From IMG/VR virus record IMGVR_UViG_3300035670_000884, positions 1 through 31,747 of that record: a DNA stretch of 31,747 bases. One strand, written 5' to 3'. Shown piece after piece: positions 7,478 to 14,226 of the stretch; within the stretch, counting starts at the first letter, position 1; every line of letters begins with the position of its first letter. A program made the position numbers and the translations under genes. The notes beneath the pieces are model-generated. The model ran no database searches, was not told the DNA's origin, and worked only from the letters and a program-made list of their open reading frames with translations. Source of the stretch: a virus.

Positions 7478-8927
7478 ATTTGCCTAACACCAATTTATAT
7501 TTTTTATAATTAAACGCAGCTTTATATGATATATTACTACTAATTAACTCGGGTAGATGGCCATATCCTCCATCAGCCATATTTTTTATAAATTCTTCAT
7601 TGCTCAAAACAAGATCTAACTCAGATTTATTTGTAACTTTTTGAATTATTAAATTTGAAATATAATTTATAAAATGTTTGTACATAGCGTTTATTATCAA
7701 GCTTAAGTTTTTCACATCGTTAGATTGATTTATATAACTAATTGTATTTAACAAACTCATAGCATCTTCTAAAGAAAGATCATTGTAAGTTTCAAATTCA
7801 TACCTTGCAGTAAATGGATAGTTGCAATTAAAACAACCTGGAATCAACTTAGAATTGCTTGAAATATATGATCCAAAATTTAATGTTCTACAATTTGGAC
7901 AATCAACTAAATTTTTGTCATAATTTTTTACAGCTTTTCTAACCCAATTTATAAAAAGATTATTTATATTACTGTTAGATTCTATTACAGTATCGGATTG
8001 TCTTAAAAAATCTTCGCCCAAATAAACTCGCAATAAAAGTTTATTTTTTTCAAATTCTTCAGAAGTAAATAACATTCTCAAAACTTTATCACCAAAATAC
8101 GGATATAAATTTTTCAATATTTTGTACTTTTGTATGAAATTCATTTGAGTTACATTTAAATCAGATCTAAATCTTAATTGATTTTGAAGCAATTTTGGAT
8201 CAACACCAGCATCAATCAAATCAGATATTTCTAGTAAAGTAAGTTTGATAGGAGCATCCTTACCTAATAGTTCTGTGTAATACTCTTTTTTTGTTGTTCT
8301 CGTCTCATCTTCATAACGAGCTTTTTCTTCATCTGTTAAAGAATCTGGATCAAATCTTATTTTTTCAAAAATATCTGGCATTGTGAGAATAGCTCTATTA
8401 GTAATTAATATATTCTTGGCACTCTCATGCTTTCTTAGAGCCCTATTTATTTTGCGCTGTTTCTTCTCAAAAGATTTTTCTAATGTGTAATCGCTATCAC
8501 GCTCTAATAGATGATTCTCAACCGCAATCTTTGAAATATAATCCAAAATTGAATTCTTGTAAGTTTCTTTCCACCAAGAATTCCTTTCCAACATACCCTC
8601 ATGATCAAAATTTGAGAGCTTTGCAAATGATCGATATAAATTATAAACTTTATCAGGATCATTTAAAATATCATCCAAATACCACCAAGCATCTTGCTGA
8701 TCCATATTTTGTAAAACAATAGATTTTTTATTCTTTATTACAAAATCAATTATAACTTCTCTCTCCTCATCAGATATATGAAAAAAAGAATCTGCTTTTG
8801 GATGATTTGTAAAAGCTCTGTACTCTATTGCATCAAAACCTAATTCAGTAATAATAAAATTTAATCTTCTACGAACATCCTCTATCGGCGCAATTTTTTT
8901 TTGGACTTCTAGATGCTGAAAAACCAC
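7476..8927 (-). CDS. C-terminal part of a probable frame-split polyvalent protein, zinc ribbon
   Basis: 483 aa if read from a GTG at 8927. That GTG lies inside the upstream ORF and has no Shine-Dalgarno or -10, so independent initiation is doubtful. Joining the frames at the A9 run (8902-8894 on the minus strand) by loss of one A gives one ORF from 9366 to 7476 of about 629 aa. The protein is mostly helical and charged. A zinc ribbon is seen in CPNC...CFNC (about residues 338-365). No catalytic motif recognised. Either a transcriptional/translational frameshift or a single-base error or mutation separates the two parts. Confidence 0.6.
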   Translation of the reverse strand: MVFQHLEVQKKIAPIEDVRRRLNFIITELGFDAIEYRAFTNHPKADSFFHISDEEREVIIDFVIKNKKSIVLQNMDQQDAWWYLDDILNDPDKVYNLYRSFAKLSNFDHEGMLERNSWWKETYKNSILDYISKIAVENHLLERDSDYTLEKSFEKKQRKINRALRKHESAKNILITNRAILTMPDIFEKIRFDPDSLTDEEKARYEDETRTTKKEYYTELLGKDAPIKLTLLEISDLIDAGVDPKLLQNQLRFRSDLNVTQMNFIQKYKILKNLYPYFGDKVLRMLFTSEEFEKNKLLLRVYLGEDFLRQSDTVIESNSNINNLFINWVRKAVKNYDKNLVDCPNCRTLNFGSYISSNSKLIPGCFNCNYPFTARYEFETYNDLSLEDAMSLLNTISYINQSNDVKNLSLIINAMYKHFINYISNLIIQKVTNKSELDLVLSNEEFIKNMADGGYGHLPELISSNISYKAAFNYKKYKLVLGK

Positions 8928-9366
8928 CTAATGTAAAATCATCAGGCCACCATTCAGATAATTGTCTTGCTAAAGTTTCTACTTTAAATCTACCTTCTGA
9001 ACATCTCTCGAATAATTGATTTACTTTGGCAGGATGCTTGTATTTTGATTTGTATGCATTTATAACTGCTAATAATTCCTCGTTTGTAGGATTGTCATAA
9101 TCAAATATCCTAGTTCCACGAGGCATTACTTCCTCTCGACGAATCGGAAGAAATGACTTGTATCCCCTAGAAACAACCGGATTTTGAGATGTATAATGAC
9201 CCGGACCGAAAACTTGACTTCCTAAACCAACACCACGAGCATTAGACTCATCATTGTTGTCATACATAAATATAGGCTTGTCATATTGTGAACTCGTCTG
9301 ATGAATAGTTCTCTCACCTTCCGGTTCCGTTACTTCCCTATAAGCAATTTTTATCTTATATCTCAT
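8869..9366 (-). CDS. N-terminal part of probable polyvalent protein, ADP-ribosyltransferase-like
   Basis: 165 aa as read. After the N-terminal MRYKIKIAYREV, residues 25-70 (IHQTSSQYDKPIF...GLGSQVFGPGHYTSQ...VSRGY) resemble the beta-strand/G-x-G-x-Y-(F/T)-T core of ADP-ribosyltransferase domains found in phage polyvalent proteins; the match is by pattern only. The last seven residues after PKK (NCADRGCS) are probably an artefact of the frame change at A9. TATTAT ends six nt before the ATG, in the same context as the zincin gene start. If fused with the next ORF, the whole would be a multi-domain effector delivered with or made by the phage. Confidence 0.6.
   Translation of the reverse strand: MRYKIKIAYREVTEPEGERTIHQTSSQYDKPIFMYDNNDESNARGVGLGSQVFGPGHYTSQNPVVSRGYKSFLPIRREEVMPRGTRIFDYDNPTNEELLAVINAYKSKYKHPAKVNQLFERCSEGRFKVETLARQLSEWWPDDFTLGGFSASRSPKKNCADRGCS
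8894..8902 (-). other. A9 slippery run at the frame boundary
   Basis: Nine consecutive A on the coding (minus) strand, reading CCA AAA AAA AAT in the upstream frame. One A fewer continues AAA AAA ATT GCG CCG into the downstream ORF. Homopolymers of this length are known sites of polymerase slippage. Confidence 0.6.
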
Positions 9367-9372
9367 ACATAT

Positions 9373-9402
9373 ATAATACTAGAAAAAGATTCTTCTCCCC
9401 TA
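9373..9402 (-). promoter_or_regulatory. Candidate promoter, AGGGG-N18-TATTAT type
   Basis: Minus strand TTTAGGGG, 18 nt, TATTAT, ATATGT, ATG. Equal spacing to the zincin promoter. Confidence 0.5.
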
Positions 9403-9405
9403 AAC

Positions 9406-9472
9406 TCTGATAAAACTCTGACAAAAATTATTATCAAAGAATAATAAAAACAATGTCAGAAACTTTATCAGA
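9406..9472. repeat. Nested inverted repeat
   Basis: Three successive arm pairs: TCTGATAAA/TTTATCAGA, CTGACA/TGTCAG and TTATTAT/ATAATAA, around CAAAGA. Forms a 67-nt imperfect hairpin. Confidence 0.65.
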
Positions 9473-9821
9473 ATATGGCCCAAAAACTATATACTAATAC
9501 CTGGGCAAAAAGGATGGTGATAATTTTAGGACAAGCCAAAAATTATAAGCCCCCCTCTAATCCTGGGCCAAAATCTAGGGGAGAAATTTTAATATATATA
9601 CCCTAGCAAAAAAGATACCTAATCCTGGGGCAAAACTCGAAAATTTAACCACCCCCCCACCAGTCTAGAAAATTATGGGGCAAAGGTTATGGGGCAAAAA
9701 TATGGGGCACGATTTTCTCACATATGGCCTTTTTTTCGATAGGGGGGAGCGGGAACCCAACGATTATTCTAACATACCCCCCCATGGCCTTTAAAAAGAT
9801 AGATATAATAATAGATATATC

Positions 9822-10181
9822 TTACAAACAATAACGCACTAGTGCTTCACTCATACATACTAGACTCATAGCAGCAAGACTAGTATACTTATCATCTCTA
9901 ACAATAGGATGATTCAAATAGCAAACATCTTCTCTATATAAGGTCTTCCATAAGAACAAGGCTACTTCTCTCTCTACAATAATAATAGTACCAAGCTCTC
10001 TTTTAGGTAATTCAACTACACGATCATAACGTATAGGATTGAACTGTATGCCATCTTTGATTATAGGTTCTGACTTATCACCCACTAACTTACAAGATAA
10101 ACCTTGGGGCATAATAGTCTCCCAGTTACCATCTATCATCAATGCTATAACATGATCAGTTTTATTTATTATCTTTGCCAT
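9822..10181 (-). CDS. Hypothetical protein (119 aa)
   Basis: Begins MAKIINKTDHVIALMIDGNW. It looks like a small beta-rich globular protein (WETIMPQGLSCKLV; ELGTIIIVEREVALFLW) with a helical, cysteine-containing end. No family recognised. The start is the only good ATG, with a weak GGA four nt upstream and no six-nt -10. It lies beside the GC-run region and runs away from the following small genes. Confidence 0.65.
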   Translation of the reverse strand: MAKIINKTDHVIALMIDGNWETIMPQGLSCKLVGDKSEPIIKDGIQFNPIRYDRVVELPKRELGTIIIVEREVALFLWKTLYREDVCYLNHPIVRDDKYTSLAAMSLVCMSEALVRYCL

Positions 10182-10240
10182 TTTTCCATACCATATAACT
10201 AAATACGCATAACCACATAAGCATACACAAACATAACAAA

Positions 10241-10519
10241 TTAGTTATGATGAGTAGTATATAGTTCATATTCTCCCCCTGTCTGATTGTTAGAAATTTC
10301 TATCATTTCATCCCAAGTAGCTGTATATCCTATCATACCTTGTAGCGATGTAGATATTGTTTCCCAGCTCCTACCTATTTCTTCATTTAGAAATACAGCA
10401 AGTTTTCCAGTTTTTGTTGATTTGGCGTGTTTTCCAGTTAGCGGATTAACATATATCCAAACGTTAGATATCATGTTTAGAAAATCAATAGGGAGTAAAT
10501 CTGGTTCTGAATTGTTCAT
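10241..10519 (-). CDS. Hypothetical protein (92 aa)
   Basis: The start at 10519 (MNNSEPDLLPIDFL) is preferred over 10549 because TATAAA ends six nt upstream. Central VWIYVNPLTGKHAKSTKTGK reads like a beta-hairpin with a basic loop. Function unknown. Divergent from the 10573 gene; the two control regions overlap. Confidence 0.65.
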   Translation of the reverse strand: MNNSEPDLLPIDFLNMISNVWIYVNPLTGKHAKSTKTGKLAVFLNEEIGRSWETISTSLQGMIGYTATWDEMIEISNNQTGGEYELYTTHHN

Positions 10520-10538
10520 AGTATATTTATAAAATAAC

Positions 10539-10566
10539 TTGACAGGCATATTACTAGTGATATAAT
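10539..10566 (+). promoter_or_regulatory. Promoter of leaderless 10573 gene
   Basis: TTGACA, 16 nt, TATAAT with TGA upstream (extended -10). The ATG at 10573 is six nt further on. Confidence 0.85.
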
Positions 10567-10572
10567 ATGGTC

Positions 10573-10854
10573 ATGGAAACACAGTACCTTATCCAAAAAG
10601 TCGAAGTTAGCGCACGTCATCTTCAGGGCGAGGCAAGTTCTGAAACACCTAATAGTTGGGCTAATAAAACTTTTTCTTGGGAAACAATGAATGATATTGC
10701 ACATAGAACCCTTGAAATGATTAAAAATCACTATGAGCAAAATTTTTTCAAGAAACTTGTAGTGACAATCACTTATACTATTGCTGGTGGTGATGACGTT
10801 CAGTATTGCATTGATTGTGGATTTGACGAAGAAGGCGAAATCTACTGTTCATAA
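10573..10854 (+). CDS. Hypothetical protein (93 aa)
   Basis: Start METQYLIQKVEVSARHL. An in-frame ATG at 10567 is also available, but 10573 lies exactly six nt after TATAAT and so would be the first mRNA base. A helical middle (WETMNDIAHRTLEMIKNHYE) is followed by a beta end (LVVTITYTIAGGDDVQYCID). Unknown function. A hairpin and then a promoter-like palindrome follow. Confidence 0.75.
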   Translation: METQYLIQKVEVSARHLQGEASSETPNSWANKTFSWETMNDIAHRTLEMIKNHYEQNFFKKLVVTITYTIAGGDDVQYCIDCGFDEEGEIYCS

Positions 10855-10860
10855 CTAACA

Positions 10861-10897
10861 AAGATAATTCCCAAGAAAAATTCTTGGGAATTATCTT
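10861..10897 (+). terminator. Hairpin after 10573 gene, CAAGAA/TTCTTG family
   Basis: AAGATAATTCCCAAGAA, AAA loop, perfect 17-bp stem; no long T tract after it. Confidence 0.7.
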
Positions 10898-10898
10898 T

Positions 10899-10920
10899 AG
10901 GTATGGTAAAAACCATACCT
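10899..10920 (-). repeat. Promoter-like palindrome a
   Basis: AGGTATGGT/ACCATACCT. Minus-strand TTGACA is 17 nt before central TTTTTA. Confidence 0.85.
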
Positions 10921-10941
10921 AAAAAATTTTGTCAAATAAAA

Positions 10942-10965
10942 AAAGGGGGTTTTTCAACCCCCTTT
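10942..10965 (-). terminator. Terminator of 10970 gene
   Basis: GGGGGTT/AACCCCC stem; on the minus strand followed by seven T. Confidence 0.88.
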
Positions 10966-10969
10966 CTGA

Positions 10970-11311
10970 TTACGCTTCTTCTTTGACTTCAAGCGCACGG
11001 ATGATGTACTTGATTTGGTCTACTTCTGCTTTAATTCTATTTTCATTAGCACGAGCAGTTTCCAATTGAAATTCTGCTTCACGTTTTGCAATAATCAAAT
11101 CTTGGGTCTTTTCAGAAATTTTTGCATTACGGGCTTCTGCATTGCTACCCAGTTCTTTTGGGTCTACTTCACGATAGATAAGGTTTACAGCATCTTCAAG
11201 TGCGTAAACACTCTTCTTGTAATTAATGTTTGTTTCAGCTGTCTTGTCAATCGCAGTGGTGTATTGTCCTACAGCCTTCATAAACATCGTGATAACTTCT
11301 TGCTTTGTCAT
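10970..11311 (-). CDS. Phage-type coiled-coil protein
   Basis: 113 aa, almost wholly helical. GSNAEARNAKISEKTQDLI then a long Q/E/R/A coiled coil (EAEFQLETARANENRIKAEV). The GSNA-EAR start of the coil is common in small phage proteins found near recombination genes, but function is not known. A clear Shine-Dalgarno GGAG lies eleven nt before the ATG, unlike the leaderless neighbours. Own promoter and terminator. Confidence 0.8.
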   Translation of the reverse strand: MTKQEVITMFMKAVGQYTTAIDKTAETNINYKKSVYALEDAVNLIYREVDPKELGSNAEARNAKISEKTQDLIIAKREAEFQLETARANENRIKAEVDQIKYIIRALEVKEEA

Positions 11312-11337
11312 TTCTAAACTCCTTGGTTCGATGACTA

Positions 11338-11365
11338 ATTATATCACCAACACTATACCTTGCAA
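11338..11365 (-). promoter_or_regulatory. Promoter of 10970 gene (leadered)
   Basis: Minus strand TTGCAA, 16 nt, TATAAT, then a leader with GGAG. Confidence 0.8.
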
Positions 11366-11379
11366 GTCATTTTTTAAAT

Positions 11380-11407
11380 TTGACAAGTATATATTGTGTG
11401 ATATACT
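11380..11407 (+). promoter_or_regulatory. Promoter of leaderless 11414 gene
   Basis: TTGACA, 16 nt, TATACT preceded by TGA; six nt to ATG. Confidence 0.87.
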
Positions 11408-11413
11408 ACTCTT

Positions 11414-11734
11414 ATGAACGAAGAGATATTACACAGAGCGATGCAGGTGGTTATTTATAGTGGTGGTATTGTTGCGTTTTGGCAGATTACTAAGTATATG
11501 CCAAAAGTACTGTATACGTTGCTTGAGTGCATTTCTGTTATGGCAATGAGTGTTTTATGTGTCATGCCAATTCCTATGCTACTTGAGTACATCTTAGGTG
11601 GCAATATTCACACCACAATGATATTTGCAGGAGGTCTTTGTGGTGTAGGTTTGTTAAGCGGAATTTGGATGGTTATGGTACAATCATCTAGAGCGTTACA
11701 AGGAAAGAAGCAATACCAAGATGTTATTCTCTAG
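11414..11734 (+). CDS. Small integral membrane protein
   Basis: 106 aa with three hydrophobic segments: about 11-27 (VVIYSGGIVAFW), 33-60 (LYTLLECISVMAMSVLCVMPIPMLL, broken by prolines) and 66-88 (TTMIFAGGLCGVGLLSGIWMV). Short basic C-terminus. No transporter or holin signature, though size and topology would allow a holin-like role (inference). Leaderless start. The next gene begins inside its 3' end. Confidence 0.75.
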   Translation: MNEEILHRAMQVVIYSGGIVAFWQITKYMPKVLYTLLECISVMAMSVLCVMPIPMLLEYILGGNIHTTMIFAGGLCGVGLLSGIWMVMVQSSRALQGKKQYQDVIL

Positions 11735-12065
11735 AAACGGTTTCAAGACTGTAGATAATACAGAAGAATTTGTCAAGCAAGTACTAGAATTTGGTCAAAA
11801 AGACTTAGTCTTAAGCGTAACACATAGTAATGGTGTTATTGATATAGTTGTAAGTCCAACAATGGATGCTATAGAAGCAGACATATACCATTTCCTTGAT
11901 GATGAAACAGAGTTGAAATATACTTTGCCAATAAAATCCCTCACTGCTAATTACATTTCAACTTTGAGTTTGACTAGTGCAATTCACGCATATATTTCTG
12001 AAGCGTTCAAAGTAGCAGAAATTTTCAAAAACACTATCAGACAAAGCACTGACTACGCAAAGTAA
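11721..12065 (+). CDS. Hypothetical protein (114 aa)
   Basis: MLFSRNGFKTVDNTEEFVKQ. Alpha/beta, soluble (DLVLSVTHSNGVIDIVVSPT; SAIHAYISEAFKVAEIFK). It overlaps the membrane-protein gene by 14 nt in another frame, with GGAAAG about 13 nt upstream, so it is translated from the same mRNA. Unknown function; a partner of the membrane protein by context only. Confidence 0.72.
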   Translation: MLFSRNGFKTVDNTEEFVKQVLEFGQKDLVLSVTHSNGVIDIVVSPTMDAIEADIYHFLDDETELKYTLPIKSLTANYISTLSLTSAIHAYISEAFKVAEIFKNTIRQSTDYAK

Positions 12066-12094
12066 AAAAGTTCCCCAGAAATGGGGAATTTTTT
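12064..12094 (+). terminator. Terminator of 11414-12065 unit
   Basis: AAAAAAGTTCCCC / GGGGAATTTTTT, 6-nt loop. Confidence 0.85.
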
Positions 12095-12110
12095 ATTGTG
12101 AACTATCTTT

Positions 12111-12132
12111 AGGTACGGTAAATACCGTACCT
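12111..12132 (-). repeat. Promoter-like palindrome b
   Basis: AGGTACGGTA/TACCGTACCT. Minus TTGACA-N17-TATTTA. The flank TTGTCAAATT also pairs with AATTTGACAA of the next plus promoter. Confidence 0.88.
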
Positions 12133-12161
12133 ATAAATTTTTGTCAAATTTATTTTTTAAT

Positions 12162-12189
12162 TTGACAAGTATATACATTGTGATATACT
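12162..12189 (+). promoter_or_regulatory. Promoter of 12208 gene (leadered)
   Basis: TTGACA, 16 nt, TGA-TATACT; short leader with GGAGAG. Confidence 0.87.
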
Positions 12190-12207
12190 TACCTTGGAGA
12201 GAAAACA

Positions 12208-12471
12208 ATGGAAGTTTATACAGTGAGTTTTGTCAATGCATCTGAAATCTTTGATGCGCTTGGCTTTAGTTTGGGAGATTCATTAAATTTTGTTTTAATG
12301 TACATTGCTGGTGATGACAATACAGAATTCAATTTGGTTCACAAGGGCAGTTTTTTCAACCGTCTTATTGATTGGGCTTCGAGCCAAGAGAATCCTGAAA
12401 AGATGTTATCAACTGTTGTGAGAGTCAGAGATATGCATCCTGACGCTTGGTATGTGAATCTTGAAGACTAG
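12208..12471 (+). CDS. Hypothetical protein, FVNAS family (paralogue of 17161)
   Basis: 87 aa. SFVNASEIFDALG...GDSLNFV...FNLVHKGSFFNRLIDWASS aligns with the protein at 17161 (YFVNASDVFEAIE...FINRLVKFIADCED), so the two are duplicated copies. Acidic, globular. GGAGAG seven nt before the ATG decides the start. Function unknown. Confidence 0.8.
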   Translation: MEVYTVSFVNASEIFDALGFSLGDSLNFVLMYIAGDDNTEFNLVHKGSFFNRLIDWASSQENPEKMLSTVVRVRDMHPDAWYVNLED

Positions 12472-12481
12472 CGGAAATATC

Positions 12482-12508
12482 AATCCCCAAGAATTTTTCT
12501 TGGGGATT
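12482..12508 (+). terminator. Hairpin after 12208 gene
   Basis: AATCCCCAAGAA / TTCTTGGGGATT, CAAGAA family. Confidence 0.72.
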
Positions 12509-12514
12509 ATCTTT

Positions 12515-12536
12515 AGGTATGGTTTTTACCATACCT
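12515..12536 (-). repeat. Promoter-like palindrome c
   Basis: AGGTATGGT/ACCATACCT, TTTT centre; minus TTGACA-N17-TAAAAA. Confidence 0.85.
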
Positions 12537-12578
12537 AAAAAATTTTGTCAAATAAATTTTTTTGCCTAGATCACTACC

Positions 12579-12593
12579 ACGGATCCGATCCGT
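12579..12593. repeat. GC-rich inverted repeat
   Basis: ACGGAT-CCG-ATCCGT, a lone GC-rich dyad in an AT-rich spacer 43 nt upstream of a -35; possible operator. Confidence 0.4.
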
Positions 12594-12635
12594 TGTCAAG
12601 AAAAAAACTATTTTCAGTTAATAACTAAATAAGTA

Positions 12636-12664
12636 TTGCAATGTGTTATATTATGATGTAATAT
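12636..12664 (+). promoter_or_regulatory. Promoter of leaderless 12671 gene
   Basis: TTGCAA, 17 nt, TAATAT, ACAGGT, ATG. Confidence 0.82.
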
Positions 12665-12670
12665 ACAGGT

Positions 12671-13138
12671 ATGGAAAACACTATGCACCTCTGGGAAATC
12701 AAGAATTTTCAATCAACGTCGGTCAAGTCTCTGTTTGTAGGTCGGACAGCCAACGGACAGGATTGTATTGCCTGTGCTTGGAATTCAAGCGAACTGTATG
12801 TTTTTGCATATGAAGGCATTGTCGATACCTTCCTTTGGGCTTTGGAATCCTTTCAATCTGTTGGACAGGCAATGGCATATGCTAAACTGAAAAACGGTAT
12901 GGAAGACCGTTCCTATTCCCTACCTTACCATGTAACAATGGAACAGCGTACACATAACCAACTGTACCGCTTCCAACTCCAATACCTTTACATTTTTGAA
13001 GGTACACTTGAGATTCATTCTAACCTGTGCGATGATACTCCTGAGAATGCAATTAAGAACCTTATCTCAAGAGGTGACATTGAAGCAGAAAACAGCAGAT
13101 TGATTGACATTTTTCGCAAACGTGAGGTATGCGCCTAG
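12671..13138 (+). CDS. Hypothetical protein, MENT start
   Basis: 155 aa. MENTMHLWEIKNFQS. Residues 20-55 (SLFVGRTANGQDCIACAWNS then LYVFAYEG) weakly resemble residues 20-60 of the protein at 23891 (GFGTWFNGKPFMVAQYQS then YFFVYD), so the two may be distant paralogues. Beta-rich first half, helical end. The ATG is six nt after TAATAT. The first codons are shared at DNA level with four other genes. Unknown function. Confidence 0.75.
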   Translation: MENTMHLWEIKNFQSTSVKSLFVGRTANGQDCIACAWNSSELYVFAYEGIVDTFLWALESFQSVGQAMAYAKLKNGMEDRSYSLPYHVTMEQRTHNQLYRFQLQYLYIFEGTLEIHSNLCDDTPENAIKNLISRGDIEAENSRLIDIFRKREVCA

Positions 13139-13144
13139 CTAACA

Positions 13145-13170
13145 TATCCCTTGATGAAAGTCAAGGGATA
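13145..13170 (+). terminator. Terminator, CCCTTGA family
   Basis: TATCCCTTGA / TCAAGGGATA, 6-nt loop, then AT-rich tail. Confidence 0.78.
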
Positions 13171-13189
13171 ATTATATTTATTTTTACTA

Positions 13190-13218
13190 TTGCAATGTGT
13201 TATAAAACAGGATAATAT
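13190..13218 (+). promoter_or_regulatory. Promoter of leaderless 13225 gene
   Basis: TTGCAA, 17 nt, TAATAT, ACAGGT, ATG. Confidence 0.82.
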
Positions 13219-13224
13219 ACAGGT

Positions 13225-13416
13225 ATGGAAAACACTACAATCTCCCAATTCGTAAGCGACAACGTCGAAGGCGATCCAGCCTTCAAAGGATACGTTGTAT
13301 GTGAGTTGAAGGATCTGATCAAACAGTATCCTACAATGTCCCTGTCAGAGTTGCTACAGGATGCAACAGAATCTGCCCTTGAAGAATGGGACAGAGATCA
13401 ATCCTACCAAGAGTAG
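13225..13416 (+). CDS. Small acidic hypothetical protein, MENTT start
   Basis: 63 aa. MENTTISQFVSDNVEGDPAF, then ELKDLIKQYPTMSLSELLQD and SALEEWDRDQ. Helical and acidic. Complete transcription unit of its own with promoter and terminator on either side; no palindrome precedes it. Function unknown. Confidence 0.75.
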   Translation: MENTTISQFVSDNVEGDPAFKGYVVCELKDLIKQYPTMSLSELLQDATESALEEWDRDQSYQE

Positions 13417-13424
13417 TCTGATCA

Positions 13425-13450
13425 TATTCCTTGACAAATGTCAAGGGATA
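13425..13450 (+). terminator. Terminator, CCCTTGAC family
   Basis: TATTCCTTGAC / GTCAAGGGATA, AAAT loop, T-rich tail. Confidence 0.78.
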
Positions 13451-13484
13451 ATTATTTTTTTATTTTTTTTTGCAATTCTAGTAA

Positions 13485-13506
13485 AGGCTTGGTATTTACC
13501 AAGCCT
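13485..13506 (-). repeat. Promoter-like palindrome d (variant arms)
   Basis: AGGCTTGGTA/TACCAAGCCT: three arm positions differ from the main type with matching changes on the other arm. Minus TTGCAA-N17-TAAATA. Confidence 0.85.
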
Positions 13507-13535
13507 AAAGATCTTTTGCAAATTTATTTTTTTAT

Positions 13536-13563
13536 TTGACAGGTATATACTATATGATATAAT
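13536..13563 (+). promoter_or_regulatory. Promoter of leaderless 13570 gene
   Basis: TTGACA, 16 nt, TGA-TATAAT, ACAGGT, ATG. Confidence 0.87.
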
Positions 13564-13569
13564 ACAGGT

Positions 13570-13797
13570 ATGGAAAACACTACTGCCCTTAATGGCACTC
13601 TTTGCGTCACTACTGAAGTTTGTGTCATTGAAATTGCTTTCAATGGCACAGAAAAGCAGCTGTGGAAACAAGCTGCTTCCAAGGTTCAAGAGTTGCATTC
13701 TCTTGGACTTCTCCCAATCATCCAATTCAAGGATGTGCGTGGAACTCGTCAACTTCAAATTGAAGACTGCGACATTGACATGATTTTGTCGATGTAA
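13570..13797 (+). CDS. Hypothetical protein, MENTT start
   Basis: 75 aa. MENTTALNGTLCVTTEVCVI, then a helix (TEKQLWKQAASKVQELHSLG) and two strands (PIIQFKD; RQLQIEDCDIDMI). The compact beta-alpha-beta shape would suit a small binding domain; no family identified. Two longer antisense frames over it lack initiation signals and are ignored. Confidence 0.75.
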   Translation: MENTTALNGTLCVTTEVCVIEIAFNGTEKQLWKQAASKVQELHSLGLLPIIQFKDVRGTRQLQIEDCDIDMILSM

Positions 13798-13800
13798 TAA

Positions 13801-13828
13801 ATATCCCTTGACAAATCTCAAGGGATAT
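13801..13828 (+). terminator. Terminator, CCCTTGA family
   Basis: ATATCCCTTGA / TCAAGGGATAT, then TTTATTTATTTATTTTTT. Confidence 0.82.
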
Positions 13829-13858
13829 TTATTTATTTATTTTTTGCAATTCATTCTA

Positions 13859-13879
13859 AGGTACGGTATTACCGTACCT
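13859..13879 (-). repeat. Promoter-like palindrome e
   Basis: AGGTACGGTA-T-TACCGTACCT; minus TTGACA-N17-TAATAC. Lies between convergent genes. Confidence 0.85.
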
Positions 13880-13937
13880 AAAAAATTTTGTCAAATAAAA
13901 TTATTTACTTGACAAAATTCAGGTTGTATGATAGATA

Positions 13938-14126
13938 CTACATCTCCATTGCTTTGGATTTTGCATAGTCATAAGCAGTTTTTGACGCTGCAAGTATACG
14001 GTCTGCTTCTGCTAGAGTAGATGGATTCTTGATGCTATTCTTGATGATTCTGTGAAGAATTTCCACATATGCTTTCTGCATACCGGCTTCGATGACATAG
14101 GCTGTTGATACTTGCATTTCGTTCAT
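13938..14126 (-). CDS. Small helical hypothetical protein (62 aa)
   Basis: MNEMQVSTAYVIEAGMQKAY, then HRIIKNSIKNPSTLAEADRI. All-helical. TATATT ends six nt before the ATG, so leaderless although on the opposite strand from its neighbours. It ends 23 nt after a plus-strand TTGACA whose -10 is degenerate, as if this gene had been inserted in reverse into a plus-strand promoter/gene cassette (inference). Confidence 0.75.
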   Translation of the reverse strand: MNEMQVSTAYVIEAGMQKAYVEILHRIIKNSIKNPSTLAEADRILAASKTAYDYAKSKAMEM

Positions 14127-14132
14127 ACCAAT

Positions 14133-14161
14133 AATATATCATCTGTCATATAAGATTGCAA
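14133..14161 (-). promoter_or_regulatory. Promoter of leaderless 13938 gene
   Basis: TTGCAA, 17 nt, TATATT, ATTGGT, ATG on the minus strand. Confidence 0.83.
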
Positions 14162-14197
14162 GGATTATTTAGTTTATAGTTCTTACATAAATAATTA

Positions 14198-14226
14198 TTG
14201 CAAGATTGTATATTATAGTCTATACT
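14198..14226 (+). promoter_or_regulatory. Promoter of leaderless 14233 gene
   Basis: TTGCAA, 17 nt, TATACT, ATTGGT, ATG; divergent from the promoter at 14133 and using the same ATTGGT start-point sequence. Confidence 0.85.

Larger units (their letters stand above)
9367..9821. other. Gene-free region with G/C runs and TGGGGCAAA repeats
   Basis: 455 nt without a convincing ORF. It holds a nested inverted repeat (9406-9472). Seven copies of a T-GGG(G)-C-AAA-like word start near 9476, 9502, 9564, 9626, 9676, 9690 and 9703. C7 and G6 runs lie near 9653, 9742 and 9777, and a partial direct repeat ATGGCCTTT...GATAG occurs at 9724 and 9784. Composition is unlike the rest of the window. It separates the long-gene region from the small-gene region. 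Origin, packaging or control region are all possible. Confidence 0.6.

Noticed and set aside
13361-13821. Long frames on both strands over the 13570 gene
   Set aside because: They cross a terminator, palindrome d and a promoter; no start signals.
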